DNA of 64,000 nucleotides from Ruminococcus flavefaciens (GCA_002371825.1 DFHF01000009.1:24127-88126), one strand, 5' to 3'. Shown: positions 42,602-52,344, counted from the first letter of the stretch. The notes: generated by a model from the letters alone, not told the origin. Numbers and translations are program-made.

Positions 42602-45529
42602 ATGGCAAATAAATATTCACTTGGTATAGACGTAGGCTCCACTACCGTCAAGACCGTTATCACAGACGAGAGCGGAAGTATAATCTATTCAAAATATCAG
42701 CGTCACCTTTCAAGAGTAAAGGAGACAGTAACAGACCAACTCAATATCATACGAGGTGAATTCCCCGATGAGAGCTTCACTGTCTGTATAACCGGCTCAG
42801 CAGGTCTCGGACTTGCAGATTCTGCCGGTATCCCCTTCGTGCAGGAGGTACACGCTGCGTTTCTGGCCGTAAAGAAAAAACAGCCTGACGCTGACGCTGT
42901 TATCGAGCTGGGCGGAGAGGACGCTAAGATAATCTTCCTCACAGGCGGAGTTGAACAGCGTATGAACGGCTCATGTGCCGGCGGTACAGGTGCATTCATC
43001 GATCAGATGGCAACTCTTCTTGGCATTACTGCCGATGAGCTGGATGAGCTTTCACTCCATGCTCAGAAGGTCTACCCCATTGCTTCACGCTGCGGTGTAT
43101 TCGCAAAATCCGATATACAGCCCCTGCTCAATCAGGGTGCAAGACGTGAGGATATCTCTGCAAGCATATTCCAGGCAGTTGTGGATCAGACTGTCTCCGG
43201 TCTTGCTCAGGGACGTACTATCGAGGGAAAAGTGCTTTTCCTCGGAGGTCCGCTCTTCTTCCTCAAGGGACTGAGAAAGGCTTTCGTAAAGACTCTCGGC
43301 CTTGACAGCGCCCATGCCGTATTCCCGGAGGAGGCTCCGGTATTCGTAGCATACGGCTGCTCCATATATGCTGCAACAGCAGAGGATTCCTATGATATCG
43401 ATACTATCATAAATAAAATAACTACTGCAAAGGCCTCCGATGATATAGTTACCGGAGAACCGCTTTTCAGCTCTCAGACTGAGTATGACGAGTTCATTGA
43501 CCGCCACAAGCAGTGTGACCTGGGATATGCAGATATCCGTACATATGAGGGCGATGCTTACCTCGGTATCGATGCCGGCTCTACCACTACAAAGCTGGTG
43601 CTCATCACCGATGACGGCCGCATACTCTATCACCATTACTCCTCCAACCAGGGACAGCCTCTTGATAAAATAGCTGACCAGGTGAGAAAGATCTATGAGA
43701 CCATGAACCCTGCTATAACTATAAAGGGTTCAGCTGTTACCGGCTACGGTGAAGACCTTATAAAGGCCGGTCTCTCCATAGACCACGGCATAGTTGAGAC
43801 TGTTGCCCACTTCAAGGCAGCTTCATATTTCTGCCCTGATGTTGACTTCATAATAGATATCGGTGGGCAGGACATCAAGTGCTTCCGCATAAAGAACCAC
43901 AGCATTGACAGCATAATGCTCAACGAGGCCTGCTCCTCCGGCTGCGGCTCATTCATACAGACCTTCGCAATGGCTCTGGGCTACGATATAGCTGAATTCT
44001 CTCAGCTCGGCCTCTTCGCTCAGCACCCTGTTGACCTGGGCTCACGCTGTACAGTATTCATGAACAGCTCCGTAAAACAGGCTCAGAAGGACGGTGCAAC
44101 TGTAGAGGATATCTCCGCAGGACTTTCCTCCTCTATAATCAAGAATGCCATATACAAGGTCATCCGTGCAAAATCTCCCGACGAGCTTGGAAAGAACATC
44201 GTTGTACAGGGCGGTACCTTCCTTAACGATGCCGTACTCCGCTCATTTGAAAAGGAGCTGGGCAGAAATGTTATCCGTCCGGCTATATCCGGCCTTATGG
44301 GAGCCTTCGGCTGCGCCCTCTATGCAAAGGAAAGAGCTGACGGTCAGCCCTCAAAGCTCATCCCGCTCTCAGACCTGGAGGGCTTCTCATACACCTCACG
44401 CTCCGCAAACTGCGGAGGCTGTACCGCTCACTGCCAACTGAACATCATCAGCTTCGGCAAGGGCAGACGCTTTATCTCAGGAAACCGCTGTGAAAAGGGC
44501 AGCGGCAGCCCTGTTAAGAATAAGATACCCAACCTCTACGAGTACAAATATGACAGCATACTCAATACTGTAAAGACCCACCAGCCCAGAAAATACCGTG
44601 GTGTTGTAGGACTTCCCCTTGCACTTGGATTCTACGAGCAGCTCCCGTTCTGGCATATGCTCTTTACAAGCCTGGGATTCCGTGTCATCACATCCGATGA
44701 GAGCTCAAGAGGTATGTACTACCTCGGACAGCACACTATCCCCTCGGATACAGTCTGCTATCCTGCAAAGCTCACCCACGGACACATCGAGAATCTCCTG
44801 GACAAGGGCGCTGACTTCATTTTCTATCCCTGCATGAGCTACAACCTGGATGAAGGCGGAAGCGATAATCACTTCAACTGCCCTGTTGTTGCATACTATC
44901 CGGAGCTCCTGCTGGCCAACAACCCCAGACTCAACAGTGAGAACTTTATCCACCCATACCTCGACCTTAACATCCGCAAGAATGTTATAAGAGTTATCGG
45001 TGAGGCACTGAAAAAGTACAATATCAAAGGGCGCATACCCGCCGCAGTTGACGCTGCATACGAAGCTCTGGAACGCTACCATGCAGATATTGCGGCCAAG
45101 GCCAAGGAAATTATCGAGCAGGCCCGTGCAGAGAAGTGCAAGATAATCGTACTTGCAGGCCGTCCCTACCATATCGACAAGGAGATAAACCACGGTATCC
45201 ATAAGCTGATAACAAGCCTGGGAATGGCTGTTATCACTGAGGACAGCGTTGCTCATCTCGCCCGTACTCCTCATCTTGGAGTCCTCAACCAGTGGACCTA
45301 TCATTCAAGACTTTACCGTGCAGCAGAATACGTTACCACTCAGCCCGATATGCAGCTGATACAGCTGGTATCCTTCGGCTGTGGTATCGACGCTGTGACC
45401 GGCGACGAGGTAAGAGCTATCCTTGAAAGCAAGGGCAAGCTCTATACCCAGCTCAAAATAGACGAAATAAACAATCTCGGCGCCGCAAGGATAAGACTTC
45501 GCAGCCTTGTGGCCGCTATCGAGCAGTAA
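42602..45529 (+). CDS. 2-hydroxyacyl-CoA dehydratase activase-like protein
   Basis: A 975-residue protein with two ASKHA-type activase (BadF/HgdC) domains in tandem: ATP loops L-G-I-D-V-G-S-T-T-V-K (about 6-16) and L-G-I-D-A-G-S-T-T-T-K (about 320-330). Cysteine-containing motifs S-C-A-G-G-T-G-A-F and A-C-S-S-G-C-G-S-F are the places where HgdC dimers hold a [4Fe-4S] cluster. The C-terminal third resembles the DUF2229/HgdB-like part, with further cysteines (C-G-G-C-x-x-H-C). HgdC-type proteins pump electrons into radical dehydratases, but this large form is widespread in Bacillota with no proven substrate. The start at 42602 follows GAGG at 6 bp. Confidence 0.82.
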   Translation: MANKYSLGIDVGSTTVKTVITDESGSIIYSKYQRHLSRVKETVTDQLNIIRGEFPDESFTVCITGSAGLGLADSAGIPFVQEVHAAFLAVKKKQPDADAVIELGGEDAKIIFLTGGVEQRMNGSCAGGTGAFIDQMATLLGITADELDELSLHAQKVYPIASRCGVFAKSDIQPLLNQGARREDISASIFQAVVDQTVSGLAQGRTIEGKVLFLGGPLFFLKGLRKAFVKTLGLDSAHAVFPEEAPVFVAYGCSIYAATAEDSYDIDTIINKITTAKASDDIVTGEPLFSSQTEYDEFIDRHKQCDLGYADIRTYEGDAYLGIDAGSTTTKLVLITDDGRILYHHYSSNQGQPLDKIADQVRKIYETMNPAITIKGSAVTGYGEDLIKAGLSIDHGIVETVAHFKAASYFCPDVDFIIDIGGQDIKCFRIKNHSIDSIMLNEACSSGCGSFIQTFAMALGYDIAEFSQLGLFAQHPVDLGSRCTVFMNSSVKQAQKDGATVEDISAGLSSSIIKNAIYKVIRAKSPDELGKNIVVQGGTFLNDAVLRSFEKELGRNVIRPAISGLMGAFGCALYAKERADGQPSKLIPLSDLEGFSYTSRSANCGGCTAHCQLNIISFGKGRRFISGNRCEKGSGSPVKNKIPNLYEYKYDSILNTVKTHQPRKYRGVVGLPLALGFYEQLPFWHMLFTSLGFRVITSDESSRGMYYLGQHTIPSDTVCYPAKLTHGHIENLLDKGADFIFYPCMSYNLDEGGSDNHFNCPVVAYYPELLLANNPRLNSENFIHPYLDLNIRKNVIRVIGEALKKYNIKGRIPAAVDAAYEALERYHADIAAKAKEIIEQARAEKCKIIVLAGRPYHIDKEINHGIHKLITSLGMAVITEDSVAHLARTPHLGVLNQWTYHSRLYRAAEYVTTQPDMQLIQLVSFGCGIDAVTGDEVRAILESKGKLYTQLKIDEINNLGAARIRLRSLVAAIEQ

Positions 45530-45551
45530 TGACTGCAACGGAGGTGCTCAA

Positions 45552-46787
45552 ATGCCTGAATACGCAAAATTTACCGAGGATATGATAAAGACCCATACTA
45601 TCCTCGTCCCCGATATGCTGCCTATCCATTTCAGACTTCTGGTGGCTATATTTGAGGCAGAAGGCTACAAAATGGAACTGCTCCGCAATGACAGCCGTGC
45701 AGTTGTAGATGAGGGACTGAAAAACGTCCACAACGATGCCTGCTATCCTGCACTGCTGGTAATAGGACAGTTTATGGACGCTCTCAACAGCGGCAAATAT
45801 GACCCCGACAAGACTGCCCTCCTTATCACTCAGACCGGAGGCGGCTGCCGTGCTTCAAACTACATACATCTCCTGAGAAAGGCTGTTGACAAGAACTATC
45901 CTCAGGTACCTGTGGTTTCCCTGAATTTCAGTGGTCTTGAAAAGGACAGCGCTTTCCGTATATCACCCAAAAACTTCATAAAGCTGCTCCACGCAGTACT
46001 CTACGGAGACCTGCTGATGACCTGCTACAACAAGTGCAGAGCTTATGAGGTCAACAAGGGCGAATCAAAGAAAATGCTGGCAAAATGGGAGAACCGTATC
46101 GGCAATATCTTCCGCAAGGGCAGCAGGATGTACCTTAAAACAAAGAAGATATACCGTGATATCCTCAATGATTTCGGCTCAATAGAGCTCAGCGGCGAAA
46201 AGAAGATAAAGGTAGGCATAGTAGGCGAGATATACGTCAAGTACTCTCCCCTTGCAAACAATCACCTTGAGGACTTCCTCATATCTGAGGGCTGTGAGCC
46301 TGTAGTGCCGTCACTTATGGAGTTCGTCATGTACTGTGCTGCCGGTACCTTCCACGATGCAAAGATATATGACAACCCCACAAAGATGTCACTTGCTTAC
46401 AAGGCCGGATATAAGCTTCTGTATGCCAAGCAGAAGGAGCTCATAAAGGCAATGAAGGAACAGGGCTCCTTCGAACCTCTCCACGACTTCGAGCACCTGC
46501 GTCACCTGGCTGACAAGTACATAAATCAGGGTGTCGTAATGGGAGAGGGCTGGCTCATACCTGCTGAAATGGCAGCTCTTGCACAGTCAGGAGTGGATAA
46601 CATCATCTGCACTCAGCCCTTCGGATGCCTGCCGAATCATATCGTGGCAAAGGGTATGTCCAGAGCAATAAAGCAGGATAATCCCAATGCAAACATAGTT
46701 GCCATAGACTATGACCCCGGCGCTACAAGAGTTAATCAGGAGAACCGTATCAAGCTCATGCTTGCAAATGCGAGGATGGAACAATGA
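45552..46787 (+). CDS. 2-hydroxyglutaryl-CoA dehydratase-like component
   Basis: A 411-residue protein of the HgdB/CoA-dehydratase D-component class that partners the large activase-like protein upstream. Cysteines in D-A-C-Y-P-A, Q-T-G-G-G-C-R-A-S and C-T-Q-P-F-G-C-L-P-N are candidate iron-sulfur ligands. As far as I know, some bacteria carry the two parts as one polypeptide; here they are split. The start at 45552 follows CGGAGGTG; a longer frame from 45507 overlaps the upstream gene and has no site of its own. It overlaps psd by 4 bp. The true reaction is unknown. Confidence 0.8.
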   Translation: MPEYAKFTEDMIKTHTILVPDMLPIHFRLLVAIFEAEGYKMELLRNDSRAVVDEGLKNVHNDACYPALLVIGQFMDALNSGKYDPDKTALLITQTGGGCRASNYIHLLRKAVDKNYPQVPVVSLNFSGLEKDSAFRISPKNFIKLLHAVLYGDLLMTCYNKCRAYEVNKGESKKMLAKWENRIGNIFRKGSRMYLKTKKIYRDILNDFGSIELSGEKKIKVGIVGEIYVKYSPLANNHLEDFLISEGCEPVVPSLMEFVMYCAAGTFHDAKIYDNPTKMSLAYKAGYKLLYAKQKELIKAMKEQGSFEPLHDFEHLRHLADKYINQGVVMGEGWLIPAEMAALAQSGVDNIICTQPFGCLPNHIVAKGMSRAIKQDNPNANIVAIDYDPGATRVNQENRIKLMLANARMEQ

Positions 46788-47644
46788 TAAAGACCCGTAA
46801 AGGCGAGGTCATCGTCACCAACGAAAAGCAGAATGAGCTTCTCGGGAAGCTTTACGGCTCTGCCGGCGGAAGAATGGCACTTAAGCTCCTTACAAGGCCC
46901 TTTATTTCAAAAATAGCCGGAGCATTCATGGATTCTCCGCTGTCAATACCTCTGATAAAGCCGTTCATACGCAAAAACGGCATAGATATGTCAGAATACG
47001 AGAAAAAACGTTACTGGTCCTACAATGCTTTCTTCACAAGAAAGATAAAAAAGGAAATGCGTCCGGTAGATATGTCCGATGAGGCACTGATAAGTCCCTG
47101 TGATTCAAAGCTGACAGTCTACAGGATAGACAAAAACAGTATTTTCAGGATAAAGGGCTCACGCTACAGCCTAAGGGACCTGCTGAAGAACGATTTTCTC
47201 GCCCGCAGATATGAAGGCGGCCTCTGCATGATATTCCGCCTTGAGGTCAATGATTACCACCGCTACTGCTATATAGACAGCGGCATAAAGACAGAAAATA
47301 CCCATATAAAGGGACAGCTCCACACAGTAAATCCCGTTGCGCTGAAACGCTACAATATCTATAAGCGCAACAGCCGTGAATATACCCTTATCCACACCTA
47401 CAACTTCGGAGATGTTGTTCACATGGAAGTAGGCGCCATGATGGTGGGCAGGATATTCAATCTCCACGGCAGCGGAGGCATCTGCAAGGGAGTAGAGAAG
47501 GGAATGTTTGAATTCGGAGGCTCGACTATAGTCCTGCTCTTTGAAAAAGACAGAGTCATTCCCGACAAGGACATACTCCGTAATTCCGCAGAAAATATCG
47601 AAACTGTGGTTAAATACGGCGAAAGAATAGGAAGAGCACTATAA
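46784..47644 (+). CDS. psd: Phosphatidylserine decarboxylase
   Basis: A 286-residue pyruvoyl enzyme that converts phosphatidylserine to phosphatidylethanolamine at the membrane. The self-cleavage motif F-G-G-S-T near 244-248, where the serine becomes the pyruvoyl group, and the conserved V-N-D-Y-H-R-Y-C-Y-I-D-S-G and H-M-E-V-G-A-M-M-V-G blocks identify the family. It starts within the stop of the preceding gene (ATGA overlap), so it is translationally coupled to the dehydratase-like protein. The reason for that pairing is not obvious. No phosphatidylserine synthase gene is in the window. Confidence 0.93.
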   Translation: MIKTRKGEVIVTNEKQNELLGKLYGSAGGRMALKLLTRPFISKIAGAFMDSPLSIPLIKPFIRKNGIDMSEYEKKRYWSYNAFFTRKIKKEMRPVDMSDEALISPCDSKLTVYRIDKNSIFRIKGSRYSLRDLLKNDFLARRYEGGLCMIFRLEVNDYHRYCYIDSGIKTENTHIKGQLHTVNPVALKRYNIYKRNSREYTLIHTYNFGDVVHMEVGAMMVGRIFNLHGSGGICKGVEKGMFEFGGSTIVLLFEKDRVIPDKDILRNSAENIETVVKYGERIGRAL

Positions 47645-47665
47645 ATAAACAGGAGGCACAAAAAC

Positions 47666-49768
47666 ATGAACAGCAACGACATAATCAATGAGATACTCTC
47701 ATCGGTCAAGCAGCCGCTGTGGGGGATCTGGTACATAAGAGAAAAAATCGGTTCCGGCCCCTCTGCAACAGTATTCCGCGGAGAAGCAGTCCGCAGAAAT
47801 CAGGCTGAATATTCAGCAATAAAAGTAGAACCCATTACTACAGGCGAACTCAGCTTCCGTGATCCTGCACAGAAACAGGCCTATCTTGATGCACGTTTCA
47901 ATCAGGTCTCTCACGAAGCCACCATGCTTTACAAAATGAAGGACAGCCCTAATATCGTCACATTCAGGGATGAATACTACAGTGACCTGATGATAGGCGG
48001 CAAAAAGGAAGGCTATTTCTTCATAAGAAGAATGGAGCTCCTCGGCAATATCGCAGAGCTCATCTCCTCTCAGAGATTTTCATGCCGCGAGGAAAACGTC
48101 AGGGAGCTTGCTGCCGGCATAGGCGCCGGACTTGCTACCGCCCACGCTAACGGTATCCTCCACAGGGATATAGCTCCGTATAACTTCTACCACTCAAACG
48201 ATAACAAATACAAGCTCGGCGGCTTCAACAGCTATGAGGATTCAGACTATGTAGGTCCTGATGACTATATGGCTCCGGAGATATACCGCCTCAGATCCGG
48301 AAGAGCAGAAAAGTATGACGCTCAGGCAGAGCTCTTCTCATTCGGTATGTGTCTTTATCAGATGATGAACGGCGGATACCTTCCCTTTGAGGGCAGCAAT
48401 ACTACCCGTGAGGCTGCTATAGACCGCCGTATGCTGGGCGCAGAGCTTCCTCCCCCGGCTGATGCTTCAAAGGAATTTGCCGCTATCATAATGAAAGCCT
48501 GCGCTGCTGACCCTGATGCAAGATATCAGTCCGTTGGACAGATGCTTGCTGATATAAACTCACTGAACAGGGCAGATCAGACTGATGATGTAAGATCAGC
48601 TCTCGGAAAAGACGCTTATAATGAAGACGACGCAGCTGCCCCTTATATCCCGGACTTCTCAGATGAGGAGGATCATGCATATACCCGTCCGCCAAGAAGC
48701 AACCCCAACAGGAAGCTGCTCATACTCCTCACTGCTGCGATAATCGCACTTCTTGCAGTTGCCGGAGTTGGCCTCATGTATGCCCTGAAAAATAAAAAGG
48801 ACAGCGGCAGCAGTTCATCAGAAAGCTCATCTGTTACAACCGAAGCTGCCAGTGCCGCCGGGGAAACAACTCAGACCACTTCCGCTGAACCTGAGACTGA
48901 AGCTGTTACTACAACTACAACTACAACAGAAGCTGTCAAGGAACCGGAGGACTTCACCCTCAATAAGACAAGCCTTACACTTGCTGTAGGTGATACTGAA
49001 ATGCCGATGATACTCAATTATCCTGAAGGCTGCTCAGAAAATGACGAAGTCTGGACATCCGACAATGACAAGGTTGCATCAGTTGATGAAATGGGCCTTG
49101 TAACCGCAGTAGGAGTCGGCGAGTGCAAGATAAAGATCTCCTCCTCAGAAGCACCGGATAAAAGCTCAACAATAAAAGTAACCGTAGTTGAAGAGGGTAC
49201 AAGGATCATCGATCTCGCAGCTTCTCCTGCACCTGAAAAAGTGGATTATCCAGGACTTACATATATCGACGGAATACTTGTAGCCAACAAGACCTACAGT
49301 GTGCCGAGAGAATACAGCCCCGGACTTGATCCTCTGGCTGAGGAGCGCTTCAATGCTCTCCGTGATTCTGCTGCTAAGGACGGACTGAACCTCTGGATCT
49401 GTTCCGGATTCCGTGATTATGACCTCCAGAATCAGCTCTATGAGGGATATGCTGCCCAGGACGGCTACGAAAAAGCTGATACCTACTCAGCCCGCCCCGG
49501 CCACTCTGAACACCAGACCGGACTTGCAATGGATATAAATATGGCCGACAGCGCTTTTGCCGGTACTCCGGAAGCAATATGGCTGGAAGAGCACTGCTGG
49601 GAATTCGGATTCATCATCCGCTACCCTGCTGATAAGGTCGATATAACCGGCTATAAGTATGAACCCTGGCATCTGCGCTATGTCGGCGGAGAACTGGCCA
49701 AGGAGCTTACAGAAAAGGGTATCTGTCTTGAAGAATATCTGAAAATCGACTCAAAATATGCGGATTAA
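47666..49768 (+). CDS. Kinase-like (DFG-less) / Big_2 / VanY carboxypeptidase fusion
   Basis: A 700-residue transmembrane fusion. The cytosolic Hanks-type kinase domain (about 20-300) keeps the glycine loop (29-36), K53 (A-I-K), H-R-D (166-168), N173 and A-P-E (203-205). The Mg-binding D-F-G is replaced by G-F-N (186-188), so it may be a pseudokinase. A transmembrane helix (350-372) and a Ser/Thr-rich linker with a poly-Thr run (380-425) lead to a Big_2 domain (428-508) and a VanY/M15 D,D-carboxypeptidase domain (about 545-690). That domain has zinc ligands H616, D623 and H669 and catalytic E666. It may couple intracellular nucleotide or ligand sensing to trimming of peptidoglycan stem peptides. 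AGGAGG precedes the ATG. Confidence 0.9.
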   Translation: MNSNDIINEILSSVKQPLWGIWYIREKIGSGPSATVFRGEAVRRNQAEYSAIKVEPITTGELSFRDPAQKQAYLDARFNQVSHEATMLYKMKDSPNIVTFRDEYYSDLMIGGKKEGYFFIRRMELLGNIAELISSQRFSCREENVRELAAGIGAGLATAHANGILHRDIAPYNFYHSNDNKYKLGGFNSYEDSDYVGPDDYMAPEIYRLRSGRAEKYDAQAELFSFGMCLYQMMNGGYLPFEGSNTTREAAIDRRMLGAELPPPADASKEFAAIIMKACAADPDARYQSVGQMLADINSLNRADQTDDVRSALGKDAYNEDDAAAPYIPDFSDEEDHAYTRPPRSNPNRKLLILLTAAIIALLAVAGVGLMYALKNKKDSGSSSSESSSVTTEAASAAGETTQTTSAEPETEAVTTTTTTTEAVKEPEDFTLNKTSLTLAVGDTEMPMILNYPEGCSENDEVWTSDNDKVASVDEMGLVTAVGVGECKIKISSSEAPDKSSTIKVTVVEEGTRIIDLAASPAPEKVDYPGLTYIDGILVANKTYSVPREYSPGLDPLAEERFNALRDSAAKDGLNLWICSGFRDYDLQNQLYEGYAAQDGYEKADTYSARPGHSEHQTGLAMDINMADSAFAGTPEAIWLEEHCWEFGFIIRYPADKVDITGYKYEPWHLRYVGGELAKELTEKGICLEEYLKIDSKYAD

Positions 49769-49779
49769 AACCATAGCTA

Positions 49780-49808
49780 ACGGCAGACTTTTCGTCTGCC
49801 GTTTTTTT
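49780..49808 (+). terminator. Terminator after the kinase-VanY gene
   Basis: A perfect 9-bp stem (ACGGCAGAC / GTCTGCCGT) with a 5-nt loop, followed by seven T residues. Confidence 0.93.
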
Positions 49809-49870
49809 GCCCTGTTTTTTGAATTTTATTTCCGGAAATTACTGCAATTTGCTACATTTGAAAAAGCCTA

Positions 49871-49899
49871 TTGACAACATTGTAAATACGTTGTAGAAT
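49871..49899 (+). promoter_or_regulatory. Promoter of the O-acyltransferase pair
   Basis: TTGACA (49871-49876), 17 bp, TAGAAT (49894-49899). The leader to the ATG at 50000 is about 95 nt and holds no clear structure. Confidence 0.8.
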
Positions 49900-49999
49900 A
49901 TTACTTAGGGTTGTCATAAACCTCATAATATAGAGAAATTTTAAATGTGTGAACAAATAACGTAGACAAAAGATAAGGCAATTTACAAAGGGTGATAAG

Positions 50000-51391
50000 A
50001 TGGTATTCAGCAGTTTGGAGTTTTTATTTATATTCCTGCCTGCTTTTATGTTGGTTTATGCGGTATCATCCGCTAAATATAAAAATCTGGTAATTTTTGC
50101 CGGCAGTGTCATTTTCTACAGTTTAGGAGTGAAAAAGCCGGTTTATATTTTTCTGTTTCTTCTGACACTGCTGTTCGATTTCATAATCGCACAGTTTATT
50201 GAAAGCTTCCGGCGAACGTCAAGGCTATGGCTTACAATAGGTGTCATTTTCAATTTCTGGTGGCTGATCTTCTTCAAATACTGGGGATTCGGCACAGAAA
50301 ATATCAATTCGATCTTCCACGCCGGACTTACAGTAAAGGATATTATCCTTCCCATAGGCATCAGCTTCTATACCTTCCAGAATGTCTCATATCTTGCTGA
50401 TGTATACCGTAAGAAGGCAAAAGCGGAAAAAAATCTTATAAATTACGGAGCATACATAAGTATGTTCCCGCAGCTTATTGCCGGTCCTATAGTTACCTAT
50501 GAGAGCGTTGCCCAGCAGCTTCGCAAACGTACCCACAGCATTCGTCTTGTGGAAGAGGGCCTCAAGACCTTCACGATAGGCCTCGGATACAAGGTCCTTA
50601 TCGCAAATCAGATAGGCGGTCTCTGGAGAGATATTACTGCTGTCGGCTACAACATAATCTCCCCAAGACTGGCATGGATGGGAATATTCGCCTATTCCTT
50701 CCAGCTATACTTCGATTTCTGCGGCTATTCGCTCATGGCTATAGGCCTCGGAAAGATAATGGGATTCGATCTCCCGAAGAACTTCGATCATCCGTATATG
50801 TCACTTACCATGACAGAATTCTGGCGCCGCTGGCATATGACCCTCGGCTCATGGTTCCGTGACTATGTATACATCCCCCTGGGCGGAAACCGCAGAGGCA
50901 AAAGAAGAATGATATTCAATACATTCTGCGTATGGCTGTTCACCGGCCTTTGGCACGGTGCAAGCTGGAACTTCGTCATCTGGGGACTGGTGCTCTTCGG
51001 CATTATCATGCTGGAGAAATTCTATATCGGCGATTTCCTCAATAAACACAAGCTTATCGGTCATGCTTATATGATACTCATCATACCGCTTACATGGCTG
51101 ATATTCGCTGTGACTGACATGGATCTGATGAAGGAGTACTTCAGCCGCCTCCTCCCCTTTACACATAAGGCTGATTCAGTCCTCCGCAAGGATGACTATG
51201 TTAAATACTGGGATATATACAAGAAATACTTCATTGCAGGCGCTGTATTCTCAACAAGGCTGCCCGAAATGATCTATAAAAAGATAAAAGGCTCATTATT
51301 CGCCACACTGCTTCTGCTGGTGGTATTCTGGGCATCAGTATATTGTATGTATAAGGGAATGAACGACCCGTTCCTGTATTTCAGGTTCTGA
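50000..51391 (+). CDS. MBOAT-family membrane O-acyltransferase
   Basis: A 463-residue polytopic protein of the AlgI/DltB/PatA class that moves acyl groups across the membrane for transfer to a surface polymer. The core F-W-R-R-W-H-M-T-L-G-S-W-F-R-D-Y-V-Y-I-P-L-G-G (about 274-296) and the catalytic histidine in T-G-L-W-H-G-A-S-W-N-F (about H317) are intact. About ten membrane segments are visible. GGGTGAT lies before the ATG. It is paired with an extracellular SGNH protein 17 bp downstream, which is the usual layout for O-acetylation of exopolysaccharide or peptidoglycan. The polymer is unknown. Confidence 0.92.
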   Translation: MVFSSLEFLFIFLPAFMLVYAVSSAKYKNLVIFAGSVIFYSLGVKKPVYIFLFLLTLLFDFIIAQFIESFRRTSRLWLTIGVIFNFWWLIFFKYWGFGTENINSIFHAGLTVKDIILPIGISFYTFQNVSYLADVYRKKAKAEKNLINYGAYISMFPQLIAGPIVTYESVAQQLRKRTHSIRLVEEGLKTFTIGLGYKVLIANQIGGLWRDITAVGYNIISPRLAWMGIFAYSFQLYFDFCGYSLMAIGLGKIMGFDLPKNFDHPYMSLTMTEFWRRWHMTLGSWFRDYVYIPLGGNRRGKRRMIFNTFCVWLFTGLWHGASWNFVIWGLVLFGIIMLEKFYIGDFLNKHKLIGHAYMILIIPLTWLIFAVTDMDLMKEYFSRLLPFTHKADSVLRKDDYVKYWDIYKKYFIAGAVFSTRLPEMIYKKIKGSLFATLLLLVVFWASVYCMYKGMNDPFLYFRF

Positions 51392-51408
51392 CAAAAGAGG
51401 AGATTATA

Positions 51409-52344
51409 ATGAATAAATTCAAACAGTGCACATATACAGTTATCCTTCTGCTCACCTGTATAGTCGCTTCACCTATGATATTCAAGCAGATCTGGACTTC
51501 AAGCGCAGAGAAAAAGAAGGAAACTCCAAAGAAAACCGTAGAGCTCGACCTTAATCAGAACGGTGCAGAGCTTCCCACTGAAGCAGGACAGGCTCCCCCG
51601 GAACAGCCTGCGGCACCGGATACTCTTGCTACAACTCTTCCGGTAATGACTGTTACAGATATCAACGGCTCTGTGACTGAGATAACCACAACGACTACCG
51701 CTGCTGCACCAGCTCAGCCGGAAGTCAACTTCGTCAAGTCGGATTTCTCCTACTTTGATGACGCTCTGTTCATAGGAGATTCCCGTACTGTGGGCATACA
51801 GGACTGGGGCTCACTCGGCAATGCCGACTTCTTCTGCAACGTGGGACTAAACACGCAGACCGCCAGCTCTTCATCTGTTGACGGAGAGCTCTCATCAATG
51901 CTCAACAGCAACAACTACGGCAAGGTCTACATCATGCTGGGTATAAATGAGGTGGGCAACGACTTCAGCGGCACGTTCAACAATTATAAAAAGCTGGTTG
52001 AAAACGTCCGTGCCAAGGCTCCGAATGCTATTATTTATTTGCAGGCCAACCTCCATGTTGCTTCCTTCGCAGAGGACGGCAGCATAAACAACGACAGGAT
52101 CAATACCCTCAACAGTATGATACAGTCGCTGGCCGACAACAAGAACATCTATTACCTCGATATAAACCCCGTTTTCGATGATGACTACGGCTGTCTCCGT
52201 GAAGACTGTACGGAGGACGGCGTTCATGTATTCGGTGTTTACTATCCGTCATGGTGCGACTGGTACGCTCTCCATACTATACAGAAACAGCCTACCGCTC
52301 CGCTACAGCCTTTAACTGAGGCTCAGCCTGAGGAAGACCAATAA
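51409..52344 (+). CDS. Membrane-anchored SGNH/GDSL acyltransferase partner
   Basis: A 311-residue protein with an N-terminal membrane anchor or signal (about 5-25), a Pro/Thr-rich linker with a poly-Thr run (about 45-105), and an SGNH hydrolase-fold domain (about 108-295). Block I has the nucleophile in F-I-G-D-S-R-T, block III the Asn in L-G-I-N-E, and block V the Asp/His pair in D-G-V-H. Such proteins take the acyl group delivered by an MBOAT protein and place it on glycans outside the cell. The adjacent MBOAT gene supports this. AGAGGAG precedes the ATG and a terminator follows. Confidence 0.85.
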   Translation: MNKFKQCTYTVILLLTCIVASPMIFKQIWTSSAEKKKETPKKTVELDLNQNGAELPTEAGQAPPEQPAAPDTLATTLPVMTVTDINGSVTEITTTTTAAAPAQPEVNFVKSDFSYFDDALFIGDSRTVGIQDWGSLGNADFFCNVGLNTQTASSSSVDGELSSMLNSNNYGKVYIMLGINEVGNDFSGTFNNYKKLVENVRAKAPNAIIYLQANLHVASFAEDGSINNDRINTLNSMIQSLADNKNIYYLDINPVFDDDYGCLREDCTEDGVHVFGVYYPSWCDWYALHTIQKQPTAPLQPLTEAQPEEDQ

